This document shows positions 23,826 through 33,352 of a stretch of DNA of 52,157 nt, piece after piece (position 1 is the stretch's first letter; the number at the start of each line of letters is the position of its first letter). Source of the stretch: UBA11612 sp963976395 (lineage in GTDB: Bacteria > Pseudomonadota > Alphaproteobacteria > Rhodospirillales > Rhodospirillaceae); assembly GCA_963976395.1 (NCBI GenBank), contig CAXBLG010000017.1:1-52157 (forward strand). The letters run 5' to 3'. Below the pieces are notes generated by a model. The model was not told the origin of the DNA. It saw only the letters and a program-made list of their open reading frames with translations, and did no database searches. Made by a program: the position numbers and the translations under genes.

Positions 23826-26633
23826 ATGTGGAATTTAGGTCTCATTTCATTTGCAACGCCGTGGGTACTGGCAGCCGCAGCAGCACTGCCTATTGTATGG
23901 CTGCTTCTACGCCTGACCCCTCCGGCGGTTCGGCAAATCAACTTTCCGGCGGTCCGGCTTTTGTTTGGGCTCGATCCCACTCAACGTACCGCAGCACACA
24001 CGCCCCCATGGCTGATTTTGCTGCGGCTTGCGATTCTTGTTCTGGCCCTCCTCGGCTTGTCCGATCCGATATTGAATTTGAAGCCGGACGAAAGCTCGGA
24101 GACCATGATCGTCGTGGTCGATAACGGTTGGGCGAGTGCAGTCAACTGGGAAGATCGCGCCTCCGTCATGCGCGACACTCTGGACGGCGCGAATCGCCGT
24201 GGCCAGTCGGTTGTATTGCTGGCCACTGCCAAGCTGGCCACCGGTGCACTGTTGCCGCCGAAAGTATCGAAAGCCGGAGATGCCATCGCCATAAGTGCGC
24301 AAATTGCGCCTCAACCTTGGCCGACAGACCCTGCAGACGCTCTGCGCCAACTGAACGAACTAGATATCAAAACACCAGCGTCCACGATTTGGATCAGCGA
24401 CGGCCTGGGCGGCGATGACGCGGCCAAGCTGGCGTCAAAACTTGATAGCTTGGGCAATCTTACCGTTATCAACGCCGGTCCGTTGTCACCCGCACTCGTT
24501 TTGCACGCTCCCGAGCGTAAAGTGACCAGCAACGGCGGCATCGTCACCAACACAATTGCATTACGGCTAACGCGCATTGCCACCGATAGCGAAATCGAAA
24601 TCGCGGAAACGGTTAGAGCTGTAGATACAAACAATCAGGTTCTCGCCCGCACCACTATGACTTTTGCCAGCGGCGCAACAACGTCGACTGCGCTCCTTGA
24701 AATGCCGTCAGAACTCGCCAATCGCATTTCCCGGTTTGATGTTGAAGGCCGCCCCGGCGCTGCGACAACTATACTCGCCGATGATCAGTGGCAACGACGG
24801 CCTGTTGGTGTTGCACAGGCAACATCGCAAGGCATTACCGCGCCGTTGCTGGAGAACTCATACTATATCGACCAAGCGCTTTCGCCCTTCGCCGATGTTC
24901 GCATGGGCGACATGGACGAACTTTTCAGCCGGCCTTTGGCCGTACTCATCATGGCTGAAGGCGGCCGCATACTTGATGAAGACATAACGCGCCTTTCCGA
25001 TTGGATTCGGGACGGTGGTGTGTTGGTACGCTTCGCCGGTCCGCAGCTCACGGAAAACGTAGACACCCTGCTGCCGGTAAAACTGAGAAGCGGCGGACGC
25101 ACATTGGGCGGCGCCATGTCGTGGAGCGAACCTGCGCGTCTTGCACCCTTCCCCGAGACGTCCCCCTTCAAAGGTTTAGTTGTCCCCACCGACGTCACTG
25201 TGTCCTCGCAAGTATTGGCGGAGCCCGCTGTTGATTTGACGTCAAAAACCTGGGCGCGGCTTGGAGACGGAACCCCCCTGGTGACTGCAGAGCAACGAGG
25301 CCAAGGGTGGATCGTTCTGTTTCATGTCACAGCAACACCGGAATGGTCGGCCCTTCCCTTATCCGGATTGTTCGTTGAAATGCTGCGACAGATTGTTGAT
25401 ATCAGCCGCGGCATCCCTCCAGATGCGCCCGCCAATGCGACCGGCTTTCTTGCTCCGTATTCAGTGATGGACGGCTTCGGCCGCCTGCAACCGCCCGGCC
25501 CGACCGTGACTGCGATTGATGGCACCGTATTCAGTGAATCCCACGCTACGCCTCAGCACCCTCCGGGGCTTTACGGTCCGCCCGGTGCAACACGCGCGCT
25601 CAACCTATCTGCGACACTGCGTAATCTTGAACCGTTGGATCAACTGCCCATCGGCACCACTCGGCTGACCTTTACATCCATGTCTCAGGAACGCGTACTT
25701 AAGCCCTGGCTCTTAACGGCGGCGCTGCTGTTGCTGTTGCTGGATTTGGTGATCAGCTTCATGCTTCGAAAACTGATCCCCGAGCCATCTGCTCTTCTGA
25801 AACGCGGCGTGGCAACGAGCGCGTCGATAGTGATGCTGTTGGTGGCATGGGGTGGAGACACATACGCAGCCGAAGACCCCGGCAATGCCGCAAAGCCCAT
25901 CGACAGCCTCGTTCAAGCCGCGATCTTGGAAACCCGCCTTGCCTACGTCTCAACAGGCAGCACAGAAGTGGACAGAGTTGCCGCGGCGGGCCTGGAAGCC
26001 CTTACCAAATTGCTGGCCGCGCGCACGGCTGCAGAACTCGGAACACCAACCCGCATCAATCTGACCGCGCCGACGGTCACCGACGACTCGCTGACGCCCT
26101 ATCCGGTCATCTACTGGCGCATAACACCCGGCCAGGACAACCCGTCGTCACAATCTATCGATGCCTTGAACCATTATCTCCATAGCGGCGGCACAATCAT
26201 TTTCGATGCTCCGGATCAAACCGGCGCCCTGGGCAGTACCGAGCCCGGCGCCAACAGGACTCGCCTGAATCAGATTCTGCGGTTGCTCGATATCCCGCCG
26301 TTAATGCAGGTTCCGCAAGACCATGTACTGACGCGAAGTTTCTACCTCCTCAACGGCATGCCCGGACGTTATGCAGATGCTTCTGTTTTGATTGAAAGCA
26401 CGTCCACAGAAAATGACGGCGTCTCATCCGTCGTGATCGGCGGTAATGACTGGGCCGCAGCTTGGGCGCGCGATTCCAACGGTATCCCATTGCACTCAGT
26501 AATCCCAGGCGGTGAGCGGCAACGCGAACTGGCCTACCGGGTTGGCGTGAACATGGTGATGTACGCATTGACCGGCAACTATAAGGGGGACCAGGTCCAC
26601 CTGCCGTCCATCATGGAGCGTTTGACACAATGA
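23826..26633 (+). CDS. BatA-like N-terminal / DUF4159 fusion membrane protein
   Basis: A 935-residue protein. Residues 1-80 are a BatA/aerotolerance N-terminal region with helices near 9-27 and 58-77. A degenerate VWA-like segment follows (MIVVVDNGWASAVNWE), lacking DxSxS. The middle holds a GATase-like stretch (LSDWIRDGGVLVRFAGPQ) and a beta-rich part. Near residue 624 a helix (LLTAALLLLLLDLVISFML) and a second hydrophobic stretch near 660 (SASIVMLLVAWGG) lead to the C-terminal DUF4159 domain, about 695-935 (PVIYWRI; YLHSGGTIIFDAPDQTG). Many bacteria encode BatA and DUF4159 parts separately. The protein is probably a membrane-anchored periplasmic partner of the MoxR/DUF58 pair. It overlaps the next gene by ATGA. 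Confidence 0.87.
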   Translation: MWNLGLISFATPWVLAAAAALPIVWLLLRLTPPAVRQINFPAVRLLFGLDPTQRTAAHTPPWLILLRLAILVLALLGLSDPILNLKPDESSETMIVVVDNGWASAVNWEDRASVMRDTLDGANRRGQSVVLLATAKLATGALLPPKVSKAGDAIAISAQIAPQPWPTDPADALRQLNELDIKTPASTIWISDGLGGDDAAKLASKLDSLGNLTVINAGPLSPALVLHAPERKVTSNGGIVTNTIALRLTRIATDSEIEIAETVRAVDTNNQVLARTTMTFASGATTSTALLEMPSELANRISRFDVEGRPGAATTILADDQWQRRPVGVAQATSQGITAPLLENSYYIDQALSPFADVRMGDMDELFSRPLAVLIMAEGGRILDEDITRLSDWIRDGGVLVRFAGPQLTENVDTLLPVKLRSGGRTLGGAMSWSEPARLAPFPETSPFKGLVVPTDVTVSSQVLAEPAVDLTSKTWARLGDGTPLVTAEQRGQGWIVLFHVTATPEWSALPLSGLFVEMLRQIVDISRGIPPDAPANATGFLAPYSVMDGFGRLQPPGPTVTAIDGTVFSESHATPQHPPGLYGPPGATRALNLSATLRNLEPLDQLPIGTTRLTFTSMSQERVLKPWLLTAALLLLLLDLVISFMLRKLIPEPSALLKRGVATSASIVMLLVAWGGDTYAAEDPGNAAKPIDSLVQAAILETRLAYVSTGSTEVDRVAAAGLEALTKLLAARTAAELGTPTRINLTAPTVTDDSLTPYPVIYWRITPGQDNPSSQSIDALNHYLHSGGTIIFDAPDQTGALGSTEPGANRTRLNQILRLLDIPPLMQVPQDHVLTRSFYLLNGMPGRYADASVLIESTSTENDGVSSVVIGGNDWAAAWARDSNGIPLHSVIPGGERQRELAYRVGVNMVMYALTGNYKGDQVHLPSIMERLTQ

Positions 26634-28720
26634 CAGGCATCACATTTGCCCCCATGGTGCCTGTTCCGTTGATCCTTCTGTTGGTGGTCGCCGCAATTGG
26701 ACTGATCGGTTATGGGGTTTGGCGCCGAGCACGCGGTGTTCTTTTAAGAATGCTACCTATTCTCGCCATGCTGATTGCCATTTCGGACCCCGAACTCATG
26801 CGCGAAAACCGCACGCCCTTGCAGGACGTGGCCGTGGTGGTCGTTGATGAAAGCGCCAGCCAGAAGTTAGGAGAACGAAGCGAGCGCACGGTCAAAGTCC
26901 TCGAACGGTTGCGGGAAAATTTAAACGGCGCTGATGATCTTGAAGTGCGTGTCGTTCGTGCGGGACGTAGCGAAACCGGCGGACAAGACGGCACACGCCT
27001 TTTCAGCGCCCTCACTGCTGCGATGAGCGACGTTCCATCCCAGCGTCTAGCCGGCGCCATTCTGATCACCGACGGCCAAGTGCACGACACCTTAACGCCC
27101 GAGCAAGCCGCGCAAATTCAAGCGCCCTATCTCAAGGCCCCGCTACATGTCCTGCTGACCGGTGAAAAGAACGAATATGATCGCCGGGTCCGGGTCGAGC
27201 GCGCCCCGGACTTTGGCTTGGTCGACAAACCGGCCATGGTTGTTTTGAAGGTTGAAGACACCGCCGTTCCGAAGGGCACGCCCATCTCTGTGATCATCGG
27301 ACGCAACGGCGGCGATGTTCAGTCTCTGACTTTACCTGCGGGCGAAGCCACTGAAGTTCCGCTGCCTATCGAAAACGCCGGCGCGAATGTTTTTGAAGTG
27401 GAAGTCGCCGCCGGTGTTAACGAACTCTCGGAAGCCAACAACCGGACGCTGATTACGATTAACGGTGTACGCGACCGCTTGAGAGTGCTGCTTGTTTCCG
27501 GACAGCCGCATGTGGGCGAGCGCGCCTGGCGTAATCTTTTAAAGTCCGACCCCAACGTTGACCTTGTACATTTCACCATTCTTCGGCCGCTCAACAAAGA
27601 TGACGGCACGCCCTTGAATGAGCTAGCGCTGATCACATTCCCCATTCGCGAGCTTTTTGAAGAAAAGCTGAACGATTTTGACCTGCTCATTTTCGACCGC
27701 TACAGCCAAAGAGGCCTCGTGCCGTTCCAGTTCATGGCCAATGTCGCCGATTATGTGCGTAATGGCGGCGCGGTGATGCTGGCGGTGGGTACGGAATATT
27801 CGGATAGCTTTTCCTTATTCGGCGGACCCCTGCAAAGCATTTTACCGGCAGAGCCGACGGGCCGCGTATATGCCGGCGCCTTTCGCCCGCATCTAAGCGC
27901 TGTTGGCCGGCGCCATCCTGTGACGGCCGAATTGGCCGGCGCTTTGGCCAGTGATGCCGAGGACGGAGAACCCAACTGGGGCCGCTGGCTACGGCAAATT
28001 CAAGTGCGGCCCAGTGAAGGGGAGCCGGTGATGACCGGCCGTGAAGACGAACCCCTGCTGATTTTGGACCGGGTCGGCGAAGGACGGGTCGCGTTGCTTC
28101 TCAGCGACACGGTGTGGCTGTGGGGCAAGGGCTTCGACGGCGGTGGCCCCCAGGTGGAACTTCTCCGCCGGGTGGCGCACTGGCTGATGAAAGAACCCGA
28201 ACTTGAAGAAGAATATCTTTCCGCCGAAGTGCGCGGCGGCGCTTTGGTAATCACCCGGCGCAGCCTAACCGAAGACGTTGTGCCGGTGACGGTCACCTCA
28301 CCTTCCGGACAAGAACAAACCGTCATTCCCGAAGATGTCGGCACGGGCAAATTTACCGCACAAATTCCAATTGAGGCCCCTGGCCTGTATCAACTGACCG
28401 ACGGCACAAACACCACTGTCGCCGCGATCGGCTCGCCCAATCCCCTCGAAACCTATGACGTGGTCGCGACTGCAGATCGCGTCACGCCGTTAGTGCAGGC
28501 GGCAGATGGCGGCGTGTATTGGCTGGAAGGCGGAACCGCTCCGGCAGTGCGCCGCGTTGCCCCCGACCGGATCGCGCATGGATCAAGCTGGCTCGGCCTT
28601 AGAGCCAATGAGCAGTTTGTCGTGAGCGGCGTCACACAAACACCTCTCGCACCCATAGCTCTTATTCTGCTTCTTGTGATGGCCGGCGCTATGCTGGCTT
28701 GGTGGCAAGAGGGCAAGTAG
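26630..28720 (+). CDS. Membrane VWA / glutamine-amidotransferase-like protein
   Basis: A 696-residue protein whose ATG overlaps the preceding stop (ATGA). Two N-terminal helices (VPLILLLVVAAIGLIGYGVW and PILAMLIAI) precede a VWA-like domain with a DxSxS-type site in VVVVDESASQ near residue 69. After about residue 200 come a CARDB-like beta-sandwich (VFEVEVAAGVNELSEANNRT) and a GATase-like domain (RLRVLLVSGQPHVGERAW; NVADYVRNGGAVMLAVG). A C-terminal helix (IALILLLVMAGAMLAWW) anchors the end. It is the last gene of the MoxR unit. Enzymatic function is doubtful because no catalytic Cys is seen in the GATase part; a scaffold role is inference. Confidence 0.82.
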   Translation: MTGITFAPMVPVPLILLLVVAAIGLIGYGVWRRARGVLLRMLPILAMLIAISDPELMRENRTPLQDVAVVVVDESASQKLGERSERTVKVLERLRENLNGADDLEVRVVRAGRSETGGQDGTRLFSALTAAMSDVPSQRLAGAILITDGQVHDTLTPEQAAQIQAPYLKAPLHVLLTGEKNEYDRRVRVERAPDFGLVDKPAMVVLKVEDTAVPKGTPISVIIGRNGGDVQSLTLPAGEATEVPLPIENAGANVFEVEVAAGVNELSEANNRTLITINGVRDRLRVLLVSGQPHVGERAWRNLLKSDPNVDLVHFTILRPLNKDDGTPLNELALITFPIRELFEEKLNDFDLLIFDRYSQRGLVPFQFMANVADYVRNGGAVMLAVGTEYSDSFSLFGGPLQSILPAEPTGRVYAGAFRPHLSAVGRRHPVTAELAGALASDAEDGEPNWGRWLRQIQVRPSEGEPVMTGREDEPLLILDRVGEGRVALLLSDTVWLWGKGFDGGGPQVELLRRVAHWLMKEPELEEEYLSAEVRGGALVITRRSLTEDVVPVTVTSPSGQEQTVIPEDVGTGKFTAQIPIEAPGLYQLTDGTNTTVAAIGSPNPLETYDVVATADRVTPLVQAADGGVYWLEGGTAPAVRRVAPDRIAHGSSWLGLRANEQFVVSGVTQTPLAPIALILLLVMAGAMLAWWQEGK

Positions 28721-28738
28721 CCGCGCTAGTGCATCCCG

Positions 28739-29857
28739 CTACTGAACGCCGGTCGTAAGTTCGGCCCGCATTTTCTGGCGGAACATATCGATAGAGACAA
28801 GGTCGGTCCCCATCCGTACGTGCCAGAACGTCCATCCATTGCAGGCGGGCGCACCTTGCACGGCCGCTCCGACTTGGTGAATAGAACCCCGGTGATCGGA
28901 CGAAATCAGCGTTCCATCCGCCCGCACCCGCGCCGTAAACCGCCCGCTTGGATCTGAAAGCACGGAACCGGCCCGCAGCAAGCCACGTTCAACCACAGTG
29001 CCAAACGGGATGCGTGGCTCAGATTTTTTGCTCGGCGTCATCAGCAGCTTTTCATCGGCAACCGGCTTGACCTGCGCAATACGTGCGCGCGCACCAGCGA
29101 TGTAGTCTTTGTCTCTCTCAATACCGATATATTTGCGGCCCAGAGCTTTGGCGACCGCGCCGGTTGTCCCCGTTCCGAAGAAGGGATCGAGAACAATATC
29201 GCCGGGTTTCGTCGCAGCCATAATTACCCGGTAAAGCAAAGACTCGGGCTTTTGGGTTGGGTGCAGCTTGTTACCATCGTCACCCTTCAAACGTTCGTCT
29301 CCGGTACACAGGGGCAGCGTCCAATCGCTGCGCATCTGCAATCCGTCGTTCATGTTTTTCATGGCGTCGTAATTGAAGGTGTAGCGCGCATCTTTAGACT
29401 TCGAGCACCAAATCATCGTCTCATGTGCATTCGTGAACCGCGTGCCGCGAAAATTAGGCATGGGATTGGATTTACGCCAGACAATGTCGTTGAGCATCCA
29501 ATAGTCGAGATCCTGCAAGATCGACCCGACGCGAAAAATGTTGTGATAGGAACCGATCACCCAAAGGCTGCCGGTGTCTTTCAAAATACGGCGAGCAGCT
29601 GTTAGCCAGTCACGGGTGAAATCATCGTAGGCTTTAAAGTTGGAAAACTTATCCCAATCGTTGTCGACACCATCAACGCGCGAATTATCGGGCCGTCGCA
29701 GATCTCCACCGAGTTGCAAATTATAGGGCGGGTCCGCAAAAATCAGATCGACGCTGCCTTCCGGCAACTTGTTCATGGCATCGATGCAATCACCGCCATA
29801 GATCACATTTGTTTTGAAAGTCTCTGGCTTTTTGGCGATGGTTTTCTTTGCAGTCAT
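28739..29857 (-). CDS. ccrM: CcrM-type DNA adenine methyltransferase (GANTC)
   Basis: A 372-residue beta-class N6-adenine methyltransferase. The catalytic motif is FADPPYNLQLGGDLRRPDNS (DPPY), and the SAM motif LDPFFGTGTTGAVAKALGRK comes later, the order of the beta class. The insert RVDGVDNDWDKF and the C-terminal domain (TRFTNAHETMIW; ACNGWTFWHV) match CcrM. CcrM methylates GANTC and in alphaproteobacteria ties gene expression to the cell cycle; recognition of GANTC here is inferred from the family. It is convergent with the MoxR cluster and downstream of rnhB, a conserved arrangement. The N-terminal tail is Lys-rich (MTAKKTIAKK). Confidence 0.95.
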   Translation of the reverse strand: MTAKKTIAKKPETFKTNVIYGGDCIDAMNKLPEGSVDLIFADPPYNLQLGGDLRRPDNSRVDGVDNDWDKFSNFKAYDDFTRDWLTAARRILKDTGSLWVIGSYHNIFRVGSILQDLDYWMLNDIVWRKSNPMPNFRGTRFTNAHETMIWCSKSKDARYTFNYDAMKNMNDGLQMRSDWTLPLCTGDERLKGDDGNKLHPTQKPESLLYRVIMAATKPGDIVLDPFFGTGTTGAVAKALGRKYIGIERDKDYIAGARARIAQVKPVADEKLLMTPSKKSEPRIPFGTVVERGLLRAGSVLSDPSGRFTARVRADGTLISSDHRGSIHQVGAAVQGAPACNGWTFWHVRMGTDLVSIDMFRQKMRAELTTGVQ

Positions 29858-30189
29858 AGTCTTGGGTCCCTGACCTAAATTCTCGGCGCGTTTGCCGCGC
29901 CCTTAAAATTGCGTGCGCCCCCGAAACCTGAGGCAGTACTCCCTCCCCACCCCGCAACCCCGCGAAGCGGTTGTTCGGGCGGGAAGCCCCGTTGCGCGGA
30001 CCCTCTTTGATGTGCGCCGTCGCTTCGGACAGCGTTGGGGTCCGTCACGAAGAATCATAAGAATCAAAGGTTTAGGGGATGTAAAGGCCGCGACTGGGCC
30101 AACGCTAGATGTAGAGTCTCACACGACTCTCGGACTCAACCCCTAGAGGGGCGATGAAAAATTATGAAAATAATTTAGCAAAAATCTTT
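29858..30189 (-). promoter_or_regulatory. ccrM upstream region with five clustered GANTC sites
   Basis: This 332-base gap between rnhB and ccrM holds no supportable gene. GANTC occurs at 30052-30056 (GAATC), 30061-30065 (GAATC), 30114-30118 (GAGTC), 30125-30129 (GACTC) and 30133-30137 (GACTC): five in 86 bp, where chance gives about one per 256. They lie about 195-280 bases upstream of the ccrM ATG. In Caulobacter the ccrM promoter is sensitive to methylation of its own sites; the same loop is inferred here. A CCCCTAGAGGGG dyad is nearby (30139-30150). Confidence 0.6.
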
Positions 30190-30837
30190 CTAAGAGGACT
30201 CCGAAGAGCCATTTGCACCCAAGGCCGCTTTGATCGGTGCGAACGACCGGCGGTGGTGATCCGTAACCCCAAGCCGGTCGATTGCATCTTGGTGCTTCGC
30301 CGTCCCGTAGCCCATGTTGGTTTCCCAGCCATAGCCCGGAAATGCAGCGGCCAAACCGGTCATATGTCGATCTCGCGTGACCTTTGCGATCACCGAGGCC
30401 GCGGCAATGGACAAGCTTTTACCGTCGCCCTTGATCACCGTAGTAACAGCGCATGGCAACGGCGGCGCCCGGTTACCATCGACCAACGCCAAGCTCACCT
30501 CATGCCCAAGATCATCAATCGCACGTTCCATCGCGCGGTAAGTGGCTTTCAGGATATTAAGTGTATCAATTTCCTGCACATCGGCCTGACCCACCCCGAT
30601 CGTCGCCGCTCCACAATTATGCAGCGCCGAAAAAAGCACATCGCGGCGCAGGGCTGTCAATTTTTTGGAATCATCCAGCCCGTCAATCAGATCTGCAGGC
30701 AATTCATCGATATTCAAAATAACGGCGGAGGCAACGACGGGACCGGCCCAGGGCCCGCGACCGGCTTCATCCACGCCCGCGACAACGGCGCCGGGATGGG
30801 TTTTTATATATGCGTTCTCTAGGTCGAAATCGGGCAT
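30190..30837 (-). CDS. rnhB: Ribonuclease HII
   Basis: A 215-residue endonuclease that removes ribonucleotides from DNA and RNA from RNA-DNA hybrids. The active-site segment VAGVDEAGRGPWAGPVVASA supplies the first Asp and Glu; later acidic residues lie in LALVDGNRAPPLP and ASVIAKVTRDRHM. The C-terminal region GYGTAKHQDAIDRLGVTDHH and RRSF are typical. It sits upstream of ccrM on the same strand, separated by the GANTC-rich gap. Confidence 0.95.
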   Translation of the reverse strand: MPDFDLENAYIKTHPGAVVAGVDEAGRGPWAGPVVASAVILNIDELPADLIDGLDDSKKLTALRRDVLFSALHNCGAATIGVGQADVQEIDTLNILKATYRAMERAIDDLGHEVSLALVDGNRAPPLPCAVTTVIKGDGKSLSIAAASVIAKVTRDRHMTGLAAAFPGYGWETNMGYGTAKHQDAIDRLGVTDHHRRSFAPIKAALGANGSSESS

Positions 30838-30851
30838 GGAAACTGTGCCCG

Positions 30852-31418
30852 TCAGGCCGCCGAGGTGGGTTTCTTTTTTGAGCCTGTCAAATGCTCAGTC
30901 AGGCGAGGCATAAGCTCGACAAAGTTGCAGGGCTTGTGACGGATATCGAGTTGGAATTTCAGAATTTCGTCCCATCCGTCCTTCACCGCGCCAGTCGATC
31001 CTGGCAGAGCAAACAAATACGTCCCACCGGCAACCCCTGCCGTGGCGCGAGATTGGATTGTAGACGTTCCGATACTCTTGAGACTCACCCAGCGGAACAA
31101 TTCACCAAAGCCGGGAATTTCTTTCTCGCACACTTTCGCGAAAGCCTCAGGCGTCACGTCACGCCCAGTAACGCCGGTTCCGCCTGAAGTTATAACACAG
31201 TCAATATTAGGGTCGGCAATCCACTCCCTAAGCTTGGCGACGATCACCGCGACGTCGTCCGTTATAACGGCGCGGTCGGCGAGTTTATGACCAACACTTG
31301 CCAGACGCTCGATCAGCGCGGCCCCTGATGTATCGGTCTCAAGCGTGCGCGTATCCGATACAGTCATCACGGCGATGTTGATAGGAATAAATGTTTGGCT
31401 TTCATCGAGTCCGGCCAT
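30852..31418 (-). CDS. moaB: Molybdenum cofactor biosynthesis protein B
   Basis: A 188-residue MogA/MoaB-fold protein. ATG at 31418 (MAGLDESQTF) is chosen; the frame is open to 31565 but upstream residues look non-coding and overlap the next gene. The signature VITSGGTGVTGRDVTPEAF and the ALPGSTGAVKDGWDEIL segment are clear. It would act in adenylylation of molybdopterin before Mo insertion. The C-terminus is Lys-rich (GSKKKPTSAA). It lies 14 bases upstream of rnhB on the same strand. Confidence 0.92.
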   Translation of the reverse strand: MAGLDESQTFIPINIAVMTVSDTRTLETDTSGAALIERLASVGHKLADRAVITDDVAVIVAKLREWIADPNIDCVITSGGTGVTGRDVTPEAFAKVCEKEIPGFGELFRWVSLKSIGTSTIQSRATAGVAGGTYLFALPGSTGAVKDGWDEILKFQLDIRHKPCNFVELMPRLTEHLTGSKKKPTSAA

Positions 31419-31450
31419 GTGCGGAAAATCCAAATTCTTAAGTTGTGACG

Positions 31451-32284
31451 TTATACCGGTGGTGCGGCGTTCAGCTTCTGTTTGATGGCAAGGAGATCGC
31501 GCCAGGCAAACCGCTTTTGCTGAGGTGATCGCAACAGATAGGCGGGGTGAAACAATGCCGTACACGGCACCGGTCGCACCATCCCCGGCGTTTCATATTC
31601 ATACCAGTGTCCGCGCAGCTTGGTGATCCCTACGGGCTTGGCGAGCAACGCCTTCGCCGACAGTCCACCGACGAACACCAGCACGGCCGGGTCCACCAGT
31701 TCTACATGCCGCTGCACAAAGGGCAGGCATGACGATATTTCCTGATCTGTCGGCGACCGATTGCCGGGCGGCCGCCAGAATACAATGTTGGTGATATAGG
31801 CGTTGGTCGTCCGGTCGAGACCGATAGACGCAAGCATTTTATCGAGAAGTTGTCCCGATACGCCGACAAAGGGCTTTCCCTGACGGTCCTCGTCCGCGCC
31901 CGGCGCTTCGCCGATAAACATAATACGTGCGTTCGGGTTGCCGTCGGCAAAGACCGTGCTGCTCGCGAATTTCTTCAGACCACAGCCATCATAAGCTTCA
32001 ACCGCAGCTTTGAGTTCCTCAACCGTCTGCGCGGCTTGGGCAAGATGAGTCGCGCTCTGGACAGCTTCACCAAGGTCACGCTGCGGACGTCGCGGAGCCG
32101 TCGGGCGTGGCGGCGTAGGCCTTTGCACCACTTGCGGCGCCACCGGCACGGTGGCCGCCATGTCCGCGTTCGCCTGAAAACGATCTATAGGCGTCTCGCC
32201 AATGGCCTCGTCCACACCGGCCTCTGCATACCAACGCAGTAGGGCCGCCGGGTCGCTCGCGAACGTTTCGGGTGCGTTATTCAT
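31451..32284 (-). CDS. Family 4 type uracil-DNA glycosylase
   Basis: A 277-residue protein from ATG 32284 (MNNAPETF); 12 further upstream codons are open but less likely. An N-terminal Pro/Ala-rich linker of about 80 residues precedes the glycosylase domain. The active-site motif is MFIGEAPGADEDRQGKPFVG, with a later TALFHPAYLLRSPQQKRFAW. Family 4 enzymes carry a [4Fe-4S] cluster; only some of the expected Cys are obvious (DGCGLKK, ISSCLPF), so the cluster is not proven. It removes uracil from DNA as the first step of base-excision repair. Confidence 0.88.
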   Translation of the reverse strand: MNNAPETFASDPAALLRWYAEAGVDEAIGETPIDRFQANADMAATVPVAPQVVQRPTPPRPTAPRRPQRDLGEAVQSATHLAQAAQTVEELKAAVEAYDGCGLKKFASSTVFADGNPNARIMFIGEAPGADEDRQGKPFVGVSGQLLDKMLASIGLDRTTNAYITNIVFWRPPGNRSPTDQEISSCLPFVQRHVELVDPAVLVFVGGLSAKALLAKPVGITKLRGHWYEYETPGMVRPVPCTALFHPAYLLRSPQQKRFAWRDLLAIKQKLNAAPPV

Positions 32285-32344
32285 AACTGAAGTGTGCGGT
32301 GGACGAGCTTCAAATTGCAAGGTGCGCCTCTATAGTAAGAGTTC

Positions 32345-33349
32345 TTAGTGATAGCCATCACCGATCCGCACCTTGCCTCGAAACACCCGGTATACATAAA
32401 CTGTGTAAGCCAGAATAACAGGCAATATGATCAGAGTGCCCACTAGCAGGAACATTTGCGTTTTGGGAGCCGCCGCAGCATCCCAGATGGATATAGACGG
32501 TGGAACCACATAAGGAAAACGGCTGACGGCAAGGCCAATATATCCCAACGCGAACAGAACAATCGCCATAACAAAGGGCATGGTCTCGCGGCCTGTCTGC
32601 AAGGCCCGCCAAAGATTAAACGAAACCGCCGCCGTCAACACCGGCACGGGCGCAAGAAAGAAAATATTGGGCAGCGAGAACCAACGTTCGCGAATACCCT
32701 GATCAAACGCCACCATCCATAAACTTACTGCACCCATAGCCATCAGAACAATTATGAAGAGCTTGTTGGCCATGTGCCTCGCATGAGCTTGCAACTCGCC
32801 TTCCGTTTTCATGACCAGCCAAGTGGACCCGAGCAGGGCATAACCCGGCAACAGCGACAGCCCGACTAAAATGGTGAACGGCGTCAGCCAATCAAAAGCC
32901 CCGCCGGTGAAGATCCCTTCTGTGACCTCAATGCCTTGAACGAAGGCCCCCAGATTAACGCCCTGGAAAAACGTGGCTGTAAACGAGCCGCCGAAGAACG
33001 CCAAGTCCCAGAACTTTCTTGAACGGTCGGCTTTAAAACGAAACTCAAAAGCTACGCCCCGGAATATCAATGCGATCAACATAATCATCAGCGGCAAATA
33101 AAGGGCCGGCATAATTGTGGCATAGGCGATTGGGAAAGTGCCCATTAGTCCAGCACCGCCGATAATCAGCCACGTTTCATTGCCGTCCCAAACCGGCGCA
33201 ACGGTGTTCATCATCACATCTCGTTCATCTTCCGATTCACGAGACAAAAACAAAATACCGATCCCAAGATCGAATCCGTCCAGCACCACATATAAGAAAA
33301 CGGCCACAGCAATAATGCCGCCCCAGATAATCGGAAGGTAAAATTCCAT
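32345..33349 (-). CDS. cydB: Cytochrome bd-type (CioB/CydB) quinol oxidase subunit II
   Basis: A 334-residue polytopic membrane protein with about eight hydrophobic helices. The N-terminus (YLPIIWGGIIAVAVFLYVVL DGFDLGIGILF in two adjacent pieces) and the motif NTVAPVWDGNETWLI are typical of CydB. It pairs with subunit I to reduce oxygen with quinol. Its start lies 3 bases after the cydA stop, so the genes form one operon. Given the CioA features of subunit I, the complex may be of the cyanide-insensitive type. Confidence 0.95.
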   Translation of the reverse strand: MEFYLPIIWGGIIAVAVFLYVVLDGFDLGIGILFLSRESEDERDVMMNTVAPVWDGNETWLIIGGAGLMGTFPIAYATIMPALYLPLMIMLIALIFRGVAFEFRFKADRSRKFWDLAFFGGSFTATFFQGVNLGAFVQGIEVTEGIFTGGAFDWLTPFTILVGLSLLPGYALLGSTWLVMKTEGELQAHARHMANKLFIIVLMAMGAVSLWMVAFDQGIRERWFSLPNIFFLAPVPVLTAAVSFNLWRALQTGRETMPFVMAIVLFALGYIGLAVSRFPYVVPPSISIWDAAAAPKTQMFLLVGTLIILPVILAYTVYVYRVFRGKVRIGDGYH

Positions 33350-33352
33350 GAC

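Noticed and set aside
30154..30822. 222-codon open frame on the plus strand
   Set aside because: Antisense to rnhB, whose catalytic motifs are intact.
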